From the NCBI GenBank assembly GCA_013399305.1, contig VXAI01000083.1, positions 3,124,085-3,188,084 on the forward strand: DNA of 64,000 nt, given 5' to 3'. Below, piece after piece: positions 1 through 12,600 of the stretch. How positions within the stretch are numbered: position 1 is the stretch's first letter; each line of letters begins with the position of its first letter. The notes beneath the pieces were generated by a model. It was not told the DNA's origin. It worked only from the letters and a program-made list of their open reading frames with translations, and ran no database searches. The position numbers and the translations under genes are program-made. Source of the DNA: Rostratula benghalensis. Its lineage: Eukaryota > Chordata > Aves > Charadriiformes > Rostratulidae.

Positions 1-96
1 ATTATTTAAATTTAATTCTAAAGAACACATTTATTAACAACATTATGATCTGCTTCTCCACAACATAACAGCACTTTCTCTGGCAGTCTGCTGTAT
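1..96 (-). other. Possible 3' UTR with poly(A) signal (minus strand)
   Basis: On the minus strand an AATAAA hexamer lies at 35-30, about 62 bases after the stop codon of the 72-codon frame at 315-97. That spacing would suit a terminal exon, but AATAAA is common by chance in DNA this AT-rich. Nothing else here is recognisable. Confidence 0.15.
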
Positions 97-315
97 TTAT
101 TTGTTAAAAGCAATCGGTACCACACTGCTACTTGGAGACCCTCTTCTAGCTTTCCTACCCTCTTTTGCAGCCATACTAGAATTTCTTAACAGTTTAGTAA
201 TCTCTCTGATATCTTTATTTGTGACTGAGGTACCAAGACCAGTGCTGAAGATGTAATCTGTGTAGCATGCTTGTGATACCCTTGTATGGGAACTTTTCTG
301 AACTTCATAGGTCAT
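97..315 (-). CDS. Unrecognised short ORF, possible terminal exon
   Basis: This is a 72-codon frame ending in TAA at 99-97. The C-terminal half is hydrophilic and basic (it contains EGRKARRGSPSSS) and looks more protein-like than most frames nearby. I do not recognise the family. An AATAAA lies 62 bases past the stop. A moderate splice acceptor (ACATCTTCAG) falls inside the frame near 248, so only the last 50 or so residues might be exonic. There is no signal peptide or membrane segment. It could equally be a chance frame or the remnant of a retrocopy. The ATG at 315 has no special support. Confidence that it is coding is low. Confidence 0.15.
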   Translation of the reverse strand: MTYEVQKSSHTRVSQACYTDYIFSTGLGTSVTNKDIREITKLLRNSSMAAKEGRKARRGSPSSSVVPIAFNK

Positions 316-2974
316 TATTTTAATGAATTTATTAGAGTAACCAATATAATAAGCAGAAAGGCACTTTTACATCATTTCCCATTGGGATGTCACATTAATG
401 ATGGGTCCCTTTCTTCAGAGCCTATGAGCCTTCATAGGTATAAACCCAATTAATTCTTAGAAAAAAACTTATACACTCAATTCCATAAGTCTTTAAAAAA
501 TAAACAAGCAGATCACAGGAGTTAGTTGTGTGCCCAGACCTCAGACACTTTCCTGTGTTCAATCCATAGAGACAAAAGATCTACAAATGAAACAACTATG
601 GAAATAAAAGCACTTGTGAGATTTCTCTTTTAATTTAAGTGTAGCAAGAAACTTGTAGAGAAAATGTACTTGGTGATGAGCATAGCCTTCAGTTCTCTTT
701 GTGTTTAATCATTTACTCTGCAAACTCAACTTTCAACTGAATGGGACACTTTTGACATGCACTTTTTTTAGGACCAGTCATCCTGGTGGTTGGATGAATA
801 TTCTATTTCTTTTAGACTACAATTAGCCATTTTAAAAATAAAGAAAGTCTCTATTTATTAAAAAAAAACATAGTAAAAGTCACGAAAGTATTACTGCTCC
901 ATTAGGCCTTTCCCCCATCCCTGGACACTCCTCTTGATTAAACTTGTTTAAGAATCAGATTTAATAGTTGAATATTAGCATATTAATGCTGATCATACAT
1001 TAAAATAGTGATAGTAGTAATAACATTGAGTTTGAGTCATGACAATGTACCAATTCTGTGCTTTTCCCCTGTACTTTTATTTATCAATTGAAGTGCTGAC
1101 CACTTGGACCGTGTTGTATGAAATATTGTCATTGTATAATGTTATTAAGATTTTTAGCATGCGAACATCAAAGGTTAGTCTGTTGTATTTTAGAGCTACT
1201 CTCCTCAATTTATTAAAAATAGAAGCTTGGCTTTCTAATCCACTGTTAGAGCATCACACAGAGTACAAAAAGACAGAGTAGCAAAAATTTCAAACTGCAT
1301 GTTCCCCAAATAAAGCACAGTTTAATTAAGAACCTAGTCTCTTCTAACCACCTTTCCTCCATCTCTGTTCTACGGATTTTTTGTAACATCTCTGTTATAA
1401 TCTAATAGAAGGGGAATATCTTTGAAATGCCAACTTTTTTTCTTTTTAATTCAGAGGAACATAATTTCTTTTCCAAATAGTCCTAGCTTAATTTATTTTT
1501 ACTACCATCTGTGCATGGTCTGATCAGAAAATGAGAAACAACATGCAGTACTTCTTTGAAAGAGAAGGGAAGGTACTGTCCTGCATTTGCAAAATGGGTA
1601 TCCAAGTCCATTCCACTGCTCAAAAATGGAAGAATGATTCCTATTCTCTTACTGTTTGGGTTTTGATACAAAAACACATGCCACCAGCTGGCCAAACCAG
1701 ATATGGTATGTGAAATTATAAAACCATTTAATTACAAAGATTCAAACAGAGAAGGAAATGTATGGAATAAAAAGATGAGTGAAACACCTAGAGCATGAAA
1801 ACAAACATCTCTTTGATACAAGAATTTCTATATTAACAATATTCCTACCACAGTGCTTACTTTAAATAGGTCATTACCACACATAAATAGAACAGCTTTT
1901 CTTCTACTAAGTAGAAAATACAATAGCAGTTTAAAATCTTTTTGTTGATTCAGTGTCTCATTTTAACTCCCCAGGAAAAAGTTATTAATAGCCCCCCAAA
2001 AAAGCAGTAAATAATCCATAAAGTCTGACCCAAAACTGTACCCTAGGGAGTTTTGAATAGGCAACTAGTAGACCGATAAAAGCTGTAAAAGCACTTTACA
2101 TATATACAAGACAACTGACATGCCAGTGATCAGCAAGAAAAATCATAATGAGCACAGGAGGCAAGAGATCTTCCGCAGGAGTGAAAATACAGGTAAATTA
2201 TAAAATTAAAAGCATCCTGCACACAAATACACGAGGTGCTAGCCAAAATGACTTTCAGCAGCATGGTAATTTGGCCCACAGATGATACAATAAAACTTAA
2301 CACTATAAGGGCGCATAGCTGGGCTTGTGGCACACTGTATCTCCATCTTATCCAGGCCCAAAGTACAAGCAAAAGCCCTTAGCAGCACTCTAGTGGCTGT
2401 GCTGAGTAGATTTTCTAATATTCTATACTGTGGTTGAGCTCAGATTGCAGCTTTTTTCCTCCACAGCACTATTTTGAGGTCAGTTCATGTGTTGGTAATC
2501 TATTTTCAGGAAAACAGTGGGTACTTATCAACTTTTTATTAACTTATTGACACTATCAAACTAGCTTGAAACTGCCCAATAGATAAAAAAGTATTGCCAG
2601 GGAGGAGATGAACAGACAGCAAAAACCTCATAACCTTTATTTCAATAATAAAGTAAGCTGAAAGTCTCCTCTCCCCTTCTTCCCCCAAATCTTTGACAAT
2701 GCCAAAAATCAGTTTTGTTCTCTGAGTGACACAAATATGATGCTCCATCCTCCATCCTTCTTAGTGTCAGTATAGGAGTCTGCCACTCACCATGCTTCTG
2801 TTGGCTTAACAGTAAACTGATCAGTTTCAACTGATAGGCTTCACTTCCCAAAGACATTCTAGCAAAAAACCCTCTCACAAGCTCAAAGTGTGTACAAAGG
2901 AAACTCAGACACATCTGAACAGCAAGAGCTTACATTCTAAGTAAACAGCATATGCTCTATAATCAACAATATTT
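316..2974. other. Unique AT-rich noncoding DNA
   Basis: There is no recognisable gene, transposon or RNA. Only scattered frames under 100 codons are present, with no homology I can see. Runs of A and T are short. Confidence 0.6.
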
Positions 2975-3003
2975 AAAAAAAAAAAAAAAAAAAGAAAGAA
3001 AAG
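2975..3003 (+). repeat. Poly(A) run with GAAA tail
   Basis: Nineteen consecutive A residues (2975-2993) are followed by GAAAGAAAAGG. It could be a simple repeat or an old retroposon tail, but no element is visible upstream and I see no target duplication. Confidence 0.8.
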
Positions 3004-6000
3004 GAGCAAACCATTTTCAGTTTGCAGGTTTAATTAAAAACAGCCAGAGCATTTCACATTCTGATCTAGAAAGTCATGAAAACAAATTAAGGACACAAAC
3101 AGTGCTAGCTTCTCATCTAAAATGCTCTTCTGTTGCTTGTATTTGTGTTGTATAATCACAGATGATTTTCTATAGAACTGTACTTTTCCTTTCCTCTATG
3201 TATTTTCTAGAATGGAGTTATAGTGACCTGTCTTCATCTTAAAACAAACAAACATCTTGTCAATAATTTTACATTATTCTCTTAATGCCCTTTAAAAATT
3301 ACCATACAAAAAAGTGGTAACCTAGAGTCAGAAATTAGATACTTTTTTTAATGTTAGAGTGTATAATGCAATTCTTTCTAAAGACAGAGAACATAGTATT
3401 TGTGAGAGGTACAAATTTGAGTAGCTTCTCATACTCATACTTTACTGTCTACAGAACCACTTCAGATTTATTTTTTATTTAAATAGCTTTGCGACTGAGA
3501 CTGTTATTACAGAGATACACTAGACCTTTTTTATTCTACACTGCTCTGAGACAACTTTTTTTTTCTTGCAAAATAGTATAGAAAAACATTCAGATGTTTA
3601 TACCTTCATTATTTATCGCTCTAAAAAGAGGAATTACTATTTGCATCTTTAAGTATGTGGGCCTGCGTATAAGTAAGTGGAAAAGGCTCAATTGTAAAAT
3701 TCACAGCAAGAATGTTACACAAAATTGCTGAATTACCACTAAAAAGATTTCCGAGTGTAGCCCATTAATTTCTAATATGCTTTAGACCCTGAGCTGTGGT
3801 AGTTCTTTGACCCTTGTCTCAGCCTAACCTAACTTGCTATACCCTACTGCAGCCTGGCGCTAGGCTCTCTCTGCCAGTAACCTGGGAAAGAGCCCCACAG
3901 CCAAATTCAGCCCCCCTGGGTTCTAAACACTGCCTGTCTCCCCTTTTAAGCCAAAGACTTTGAAGTATTTAAACTTTTTTATTTAAAATACAGAAATTGA
4001 AAAACACAAAGAGTTACAGTAAGTCTAAACGTGTATAGACATTTAGACAGAAAGTTAACTTTAAATAACTTTGTTTGCCAAACTTAAGTGCTGGAATAAC
4101 TTACCGTGTAAATATGATAATGAGTAAATTCTAACACATTCAGTCAAACATCTACGGAATTTTTTATGTCTTGCTTAATTAGTTACAGTTTCATGTACTG
4201 CCGTCTTTCATTAACTTCGTAATTCCTGGGCATGCATAGGTGGGTACCTCACTAAATATTATTTGATTAACGCACAGTACTCATATAATATATGCTAATT
4301 CTTATTTGCTAGGAAGCTAATTATAAAGCTTTGATAATCTGTTTTGATAAATGTAATTTGGTGGAAAATGTGTGTTCCTAGAACAGAATTATATTAATTT
4401 AATTTTCTTTTTTCCTTTTAGGCAGTTATCTACCCCACTATTGAGATGAATCATTTGCCTGTCGTATAGGATACCCAACTTTGGAATAAGCATCAGGTTA
4501 CCCTTTCTTTTTAATAACTCTTCTCTTATTGAAGGTTTTGCTGAACACTTTTTGCACGTAGGAAAATAAGTTAAGAAACATAACCATGAAAGAAATAAAG
4601 CAAAATCAGTTTCTCTTGCTTGAAAAACAACTAATAGATTAGTGAACAAGAGATTAGAATAAAGTTAGAAGCCTATATGGAAAGATTCTCCAGCACTCTT
4701 CAACATGCTAAAAATGTCACCATGAAAGGCTAGCACTTAAATGCTAACATCTGGGGTAGGTTCTCAGCATATTAAAGACCAAATGTGGGATAAAGGTTCC
4801 AAAGGAGCAATAACTCCAGTGAGAAAAGGAGAGGTCTGGCGTAACTCAGCATTCCCCCTGCTTTGGCATGTATCAAGCTGTAACATGTGTGGAAGCTAAG
4901 GTGGTAATTCATGAAGTGGTAGTAAGATCCTGGCTGTGGGAGACAGTCCAGGGGCACATGGAGAGTGCTGTGCACCAGAGAGCTGGCTGGTGCGTGGAAT
5001 TCTATACGGGCCCCTGCTGCATCCAGGGTGCAGGCATGTTCAGACTGCCTTAAAGACTGAAGACATTTTTGCACAGAAACAGTGGCAGCATTCTCCTGTT
5101 GACATGAAGGTCTTTTGTAATTATTTTTTCAAGATAGATTCCGACACTTCTTTGTTTGTTCTCACCTCTGATTTTCCTCCCTGCCTCTACATCATACTTG
5201 CTGGTAAGTGAGTGCTTGTAATGTCTGGCTGCTGCGATCTATCTTTTATTTTCTTGTCTCTGAGAGTCCCACGAGAAGTAACACTATTCCAAAATTATCA
5301 TGACATACCATTATTTTTTTAGAAATTAAAAATAAATTCACACAGCAATGCACAGTGAATTGTAAAACTCAACTTAGATATAAAATTAATTTTTACATGA
5401 GCATATGGAAAAATTGTTGTCATTAGATATCAATGTGAAAAAAGATTTGCATTTAGCATATTTAATTTCTTGTACAAACAAAATGCCACTTATTTAGTTT
5501 CCTTTAGCTTAATTTCTAAATTTCTAAAGACTTCAAAGAACTATACAGAAGCTAGATAAAGAGCTTATCTGCATAATTCTTATGCTAATTCACAGAAGGT
5601 ATCTTGACTAAAAGGATGTCCACATGCACACTAAGTGCTCACTGTTGCTAATTCTTTTCCTCTAAAAGCTAAAATATTGTAATGTATTTAGTCGTAATAT
5701 ACTTTATTTTGCTTCTTTAGTGCATGGTTCTGGATCCAAACACATGGCTTGGTTACTCACAGGCTGACTTTTCACTTCTCTGGAATGTCTAGAGATATTT
5801 TGGAGCTGCATGCACACCACAGTGTGCATTCAGCATGAAATACAAACGCTCGTACGTTGGTGTTCTGTGTACCAGCAAAAGAGAGATTAGTATGTGAAAT
5901 ACTATTATATGCTATAAATACTATTAACTGCTGCTCATCCAACATTTACAATTATTCTAAAAGCTGGAACTATTAATTTTCTCACCAAGTTCTCCCTTCC

Positions 6001-6301
6001 CAGCCCTACACTCCCACATCTCCAAGAATACTGTATATTAATCACTTTATTCTTAGGATAAAACCAATTTACAGTCCCAACATTACACATCTCTGACAAT
6101 ACAGTTTCCACATAATATTTATAACTTCGTAAACTTCGTCATTCGTAGAGTTTAAAGACAAAGTAAAATGATTTATATTTACATAAGAGGTAGAGCTTTC
6201 CCACAGAATTTGGATACTTTTTTAATATTATGCTTTTATTATCTATTTGAAAATATTTTTAATACTTTTTCTGTTCAGTCAAAAAAGCACCAGTTATTAA
6301 A
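3004..6301. other. Unique noncoding DNA with isolated splice-like motifs
   Basis: A somewhat GC-richer patch at about 3780-3950 has no identity I can assign. A good acceptor motif (TTTTTTCCTTTTAG) ends at 4421. It is followed by only 15 open codons in one frame before TAG. A strong donor motif (CTG|GTAAGTGAG) begins at 5202 without a convincing exon before it. I see no gene. Confidence 0.5.
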
Positions 6302-6381
6302 NNNNNNNNNNNNNNNNNNNNNNNNNNNNNNNNNNNNNNNNNNNNNNNNNNNNNNNNNNNNNNNNNNNNNNNNNNNNNNNN
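6302..6381. other. Assembly gap (80 N)
   Basis: Eighty consecutive N bases sit between AT-rich flanks. The frame running through it at 6168-6389 is meaningless. Confidence 0.99.
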
Positions 6382-6592
6382 TTTTATAAAATTAATATTT
6401 ACCAACTGCTTAGTACAACAATGATGAGAAAAACATTTTAAAAAAGCAGAATGGTTCAGTTATTTTCTCCATGTGCATACATTTATCATACACCAATTTC
6501 TTCATATTGTGCTTTCAACTTGGATACTGTTTCTATACAAGGATGTTTCAGTCCAAACTGCTTTCAAACACAGTAAGAGAGGAAGGACTTAC
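6382..6592. other. AT-rich noncoding DNA after gap
   Basis: Nothing recognisable lies between the gap and the small exon candidate on the minus strand. Confidence 0.6.
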
Positions 6593-6637
6593 CTTGGAAG
6601 GCTCCAAGATTCTAAGCAGAAGAAAGAAACTCTCTTG
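6593..6637 (-). other. Candidate 45-nt internal exon (minus strand)
   Basis: On the minus strand a polypyrimidine-AG acceptor (CATTACTTTTTTCAG) ends at 6638. A near-consensus donor (CCAAG|GTAAGTCC) begins at 6592. The 45 bases between are open in two frames; the phase-0 frame reads QESFFLLLRILEPSK. I recognise no protein. Paired consensus sites this close occur by chance in large noncoding windows, so this is only a candidate. Confidence 0.12.
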
Positions 6638-9600
6638 CTGAAAAAAGTAATGTAAACATAAGCCCTGTGTATATAACAAATATAGAAGCATGACATCACA
6701 TCATGTGATATCAAAAATATATATTTTCTTATGCATATTAAATAAATATCTACATCAGTTTGTGTATGTATATGTATCTTCCAAGTACCTATCAAATCCC
6801 ATAATTAAAAAATTATCCCCTCTTATATACTATCACCATAATGGTGGTATAATTATCAGCTGATGTAACCAATACAGCTCCAGGAAATTCTGCTGGCCTC
6901 ATGTGCATCACACCTGCACACCATTTTTAACCTAATCCAAGAAAATTTTGCTATTATTAAAAAAGTTTTAGAACAAATTACACATTGCAGCCTTGAGAAA
7001 CTATAGTTTTGTGGGGTTTTTTCTACAGGTTTTTTTCTACCTTGGGCCTCTTATTGTGCATATAATGGTGAGAAGTGTTTTTGGTTTTAAATTTTTACAC
7101 TGTGTGCTAGTTTGCTAATTGTGAGTGTGCACATAAATTTTCATTACTAGATAACTGAATGTTCACAATAGCAGTTCAGTAAAAAAAAATATTGTTACCC
7201 ACAAAGCAATTCTGAAACTATCTTCACAGACTTTTTATATAAAAATGAATTAACTAGGTTTACCGACTTCATTAAAATGGTACAGTTCTTATTCACATCC
7301 AGAAGCAAAGGAGGTGTTTCATTTTAAAAAAGGGGAGGCACACAATATTAAAGTAAAATATTAAACTAGCACAAATCTCTTAGAAGTATATATAAAAGAA
7401 TAAATCCTGAAGGGTCGCTGCTTTGTACATCGTGTTTAATTCTTCCTGGGATTAAACTGATTTATAAGTACAGTAAATAATTCATTATGATAGCATCACT
7501 AAGATATCATGATATTGGAAATTACTTCCTTCGGTTCCATGAAAGACTTCTTTCTTTTCCCACTTTCCCTCTTCTCCAGAAACATATACAGCCCGAGTTT
7601 CCAGGATTCTGTTTGAACTAGTCTACCTAAATCAGGAACTGTTTATTATTAGAGTGACATTCTATGGGCTTCATAGTAGATCTGACAGAGAAAACACTGA
7701 ATCAAACTCGGATGTCAGTTCTGGCTAAGCCAAGCATGACGTGTAGGTTAGTAAGTTTGTATGCAGCAATGGCAATATGTTCACACAGGTAGAGCATAAT
7801 ATATTAGAAATGAATAATTCATATCAAATATCCATCTGGAAAAACAAGGTTTGGGAAATATGATTTTATTCTTTTAGTTTCTTTCCTTTTTCTGCTTTTT
7901 AACAGTAACTCCTTTTCCCCTTCGTAAATTGCATTCACTTTGTCTCAGTTTACATAATTACAGAAATTTGAGCATCCAGTGAATACAATCTGTTACACAT
8001 TATTTTAATCCACCAGCTATTTGGGTGTGGATAAATGGGCATTAAGTATCCCCTGTATATCTTACTGCTACTGTTTCCACTCCTGATAAATGTAATGTGT
8101 ATAAACTGGGTGCCTCTGGCTAAGAAATTTTACTCCTGCTGACAGCCCCATAGCCTGAATCTCTAATGGAAGATACACCTACGAAAGCAGAGATTTAATC
8201 TGAGAATAATAAAACATTCAGGATAGTCCTATCAAGGCTATTAGATCTTTAAATAAAGCTAACGTGATCAGCAGCTTCTATTCATTATTTTGCTAACGAG
8301 TTCCAAGATATTCTTTTCACACATGTCAACTTGTTTTTAATGAATTGAATTCATCAATTCTTTCTCAAGAGTGTCTAGATGCAATTGCTCCCTGTACTGA
8401 GCACTATGTCTTGATATGTCTCCTTTAAGAAAATCAATAATATATTTTAATCTTGCAGACATAGTGGTAAAATTATAGCTGTTGCACTCTGAGTCCATTC
8501 ATGTGACTTCTAATGGGAAGAAAACACCCAACATTCATAGGAGCTTTTCAAATTTTTCTCATCACACTCAAACGTAATACAGTTTTTCTGCTTGTGGAAT
8601 CAGGGTAACTGGAATAGCAGAAGCCAAAGGGCAGAGCTGAAGGCAGCACTAGTCATTTTTAGTAGATAAGATTCCACTTTTGTTCCCAACTTGATCTAAA
8701 GTGGGAGCCATTGAAGGAAAATAATTTTATAATATCGGAACATGTTAAGAGGTAGAATTTGAAATATTCAAAATGCAATCCGCAATAGTGCTCAGTACTG
8801 ACACAATCAATAACAGGTTCTTAAAAATATTTGCAAACTCTGTCCAGGGAATGTTTCAGAATAGAACACAAGGTCACATCAACCAGACAGTCCAGTGATA
8901 TGCTATGCTGTACCGGCCACAGATACTATAATTCATAGCTAAATTACATATTTTGCTTTGGAGCTTTTTTCCAGATCTCTGGCACATGTAATTGACTACA
9001 ACGAATGAATTTTGTTCTAAGAGTTTATCCTTTAGCATTAACACTGCATTTCTTAATCATATGTAAAGTAAGGTGGAGCCCTGATACCATTCTTGCAAGT
9101 CAATGGGAGATTAGCAGTTTGTTCAATTGGATTCAAGTTTTAGTTTTCTGTTTGCCACTTCACAATGCACATGGAAGCAAGAACTGAAGTTGCAGATGTA
9201 GTAAAAATTCTAACACCCCCCCAATGGAAGTAGCAATATATCTATGTTTTAGTGATGACCTCCAAAAAAATAATTACAAATCTATCATGTAAATGACCAC
9301 TCACTATACCTTACTTCTTTGTTGTATGTGTAAAGAACAAAAAAGATAGTTAGAACTGATGTTCTTTTACCTTGAACAGCCTAGTCGACATGTTTTTCCA
9401 AAGTGAATTTGAAGAAAGAGTATCTTAGCAGACTGTTATAAACCCTTAAAAACAGGAAATAGGAAGAGGTGACAAGATGTATCTAACAACTGAGTAATTT
9501 TATCTTGATTCTCAGCAAACAATTCTTTTCTGGACTAATAAACTACAAAAATATACCAAACATACCCTTACTCTTGAGTTCTTAATATGCCTTAAGAAGG

Positions 9601-12600
9601 TCTGCATTGGTTTTGCCAAATTTCAGACTTCACTAACGTTCCTTTCTATATAATATATTTTTCTAATATGCTACGAATTAACAGGATAACTTGTCAAACA
9701 AAAGAAACATCTCTGCTTGCAAGCTGAAGTAGTGTCTTTGAGAGGTCTGTAGAGACTTTTATAATGTTACAATATTAGGTAAAGAAACCCTCTTAGTTAT
9801 GCTGGACTGAACACTAGTTTTATTGACTTCAGTGCTCCTAATGATCTATGGCTCACTGTCACAAAGGGGAAAAATAAATACATGCTAAACACAAAGAGAT
9901 TATTTTCTAAAGCTGTATTTCCTTACAGGGGATTATGGTATTGACTAGAGTGATGGAGCCATTCCCTTCTTGGTAAGCACTGAAACAGGAGATATGTCTA
10001 CATAAATGAGCATGTGATTAGGCCTGATAATTCTTTCTGATGGCTTGGAAGTTAGTTTGGTGGTATCAGCCAATTTGCAATGAACAATGTCTACACTGCA
10101 GAAATTCTAGGCGATAGCTGCATCCTGTGTTTAGCATTCTCAGCCAAAGCAACCGAACAGGGAGGAACCATGGGAATAAAATAGTCACTTACATCCAGAG
10201 TAAAGTCAAGCAAATCACATTTTTATTTGTTTGCTGACAGACCAGAAAAGAAAAAAAAAAATTTTTTGAGCCAAAGAATAACACTATTTTCTCTGCTATC
10301 AGAAAGAAACACCCAAAACATCTTAAGCAATTAAATAATAAAATCTCCACTGTTTAATAGTTAAGCTTTTCTACATTCTAAATTACTCAAATTTTTAACC
10401 AAAGGGTAAGCATTTTGACTGCAACTATTTACTGAATTTAACTTACAGATTTAAAATTATTTGTCTCCCTAATTGGTCTATTTAGGGACCAGTCTCCTGA
10501 AATGTGTTGAAAAATTACTGCCTTGAATTTTACCTTAGAGATGTTTATTTTTCACAAGTTTTTTCCTGCATCAGCCAGATGCGTTGGAAAAGCTAGTGGA
10601 ATTGCCAGACTTGTTCTGTGTTATTTGAATAAAGCACACTTGACTCCTGAGTCTTTCAACGAAACACAAAAAGCAGCATACAAAATCCAAACAAAACCCA
10701 TATTTCTAATAGTCATCACATTATCCTGGAACAATGAAAGACACTAGAAGAGCATCCATAAGCAACAGAGAGATTAAAATATATTGCTAATGATTTAACT
10801 GATGGCAAAATAAGCAAACAGATGATTGTACCACAGGGTGTATGCATAATTCATGGTGTGTGCTTTAAATCCTAAAGGCCAAAGAAGAAAACAAAAAGGA
10901 AACTGCTCTTTCCCCTTTATTCTAAATATTATAATTGTATATATTTGTTTTCTCTATTTTTCCTGTCAAATACCTTCATGGCAATTTTACAGGAGGTTTT
11001 TGCACATATTTCATCAGACATAAATACATGCGAATTCCTAAAAGGGAGATGTGGTCTAATAGTGATTCAGTGATGCAGAACTGGAGGGACTTCCCTCCCA
11101 AAGAAGATGAAGATTTTAGGGCCATTATAGGGTCTTCCCAACTGTCACTGTTGTCCCCAGAGACTGGTTTGTCAGCAAGGCACTACTGCTGTAAGACGAA
11201 AGCAACCAAACCCCGTTGTATTAACACAAATCACCTTTGAGAAAAAAAAATTTAAAAATGGTTAATTCTGCTTTCCCTCAGTACAGTATTGCAAACAGAC
11301 TTCTCTTCATAGACAGCAGATTTTAATCCACAAGAGAGAGGGAAAAGCTAGAGGAGAAAATCTGTAGAAGTAATTGATTTATCTTGGTAGTAGCTTTCTC
11401 AGGATGTTTTGAATGGAGTTCTCAGAATGTTCTATTTTTAGTTACACATTCTGCAATAATTTTCTTTGTAAAATAAACAAAAATCAAGCCATTGCAAAGA
11501 TACCACAGGAAAATGAAGGCACAAAGCTGCGGATCAGTTTCTCTGCCTGGGGGAAACAGAAGTGTTCTAAAGTTCAAAATGTGTTATAATGTTAATTGTT
11601 TGACTATCAAATACCAGTAGTGCCAATGCAGAAAAATACAGGGGATTTGTTTTTTTAAAAGTAACTGTTCTATTGGCACAAGTATTTTTCAGGAAGTTTA
11701 TCTCGTACTTTCTTGTCTGTGGAGGATGGTAGTAGCCCAAATGCTTCCTACACATCAGCAAGCACCAAGAAGATATAGAGGCCACGAGATGACAAGAATT
11801 GCCTGTTAGCCAAAATACAGGAAAGACTAAATTCTACCTACGGTTCAGTTTAAGAGGTGCATACTGAGGTAAAAACATAGCATATAATCTATATGATTTT
11901 CTGATAGCATGCTATTTGTACAGCAGCCCTGAGGCACAGCTCTAACTCAACCAGATTCCCAAGGACCTTTAATTTAAATTCTGCGTTGTTTGAAAAGTGC
12001 TCAGTTCAGACAATAAAATAATTGTAAGCCGAAACCCCCACTTTTGTTTCTGTCTTCCCTCAACTGCTAATTTTATGCTGTAATTTAGACTATACAAGTA
12101 AGATAATTACATGACTGTTACATTACTTTTAAATCACTTTAAATTTTAAAAAGAAATTTCTGTAACACTAGAAAGACAATAAATTTTTACCCCGTTTCCC
12201 CAAGCAAATATTTTCCCTCCTTTTAAAAATGGGGTTTCATATCAACACTATGAAACTTACAGCTTTGAGCAATTAGAAGACCCAGATAAAATGGTCAATT
12301 TATCTTCTTGTATAAGACTGACTGGATTGTCTACTTTTGAGAAGGTATAATTGTGATTTCTAAAGTATCTGAATGTACAAGTAAGCTTTATTTTCTGCAC
12401 AGTAATGAACATCAGTGAAGTCAGTTTAGCACCATGTGGTCTGTAATCGATAACAACATTACAGGAGACATTACAAATACTTACATAAGTACAGCAACTT
12501 ATAAAATGCATTTGCTTTTATTGCACAGTGTGTTGCTAATAAAAGCAGTTTGATCCATTTGTGTTCAAAATCAATTTACGTTTTGGATTTGAAGTTCTGC

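Noticed and set aside
4422..4469. Strong acceptor followed by 15 open codons and TAG
   Set aside because: Too short, with no nearby poly(A) signal or recognisable peptide.
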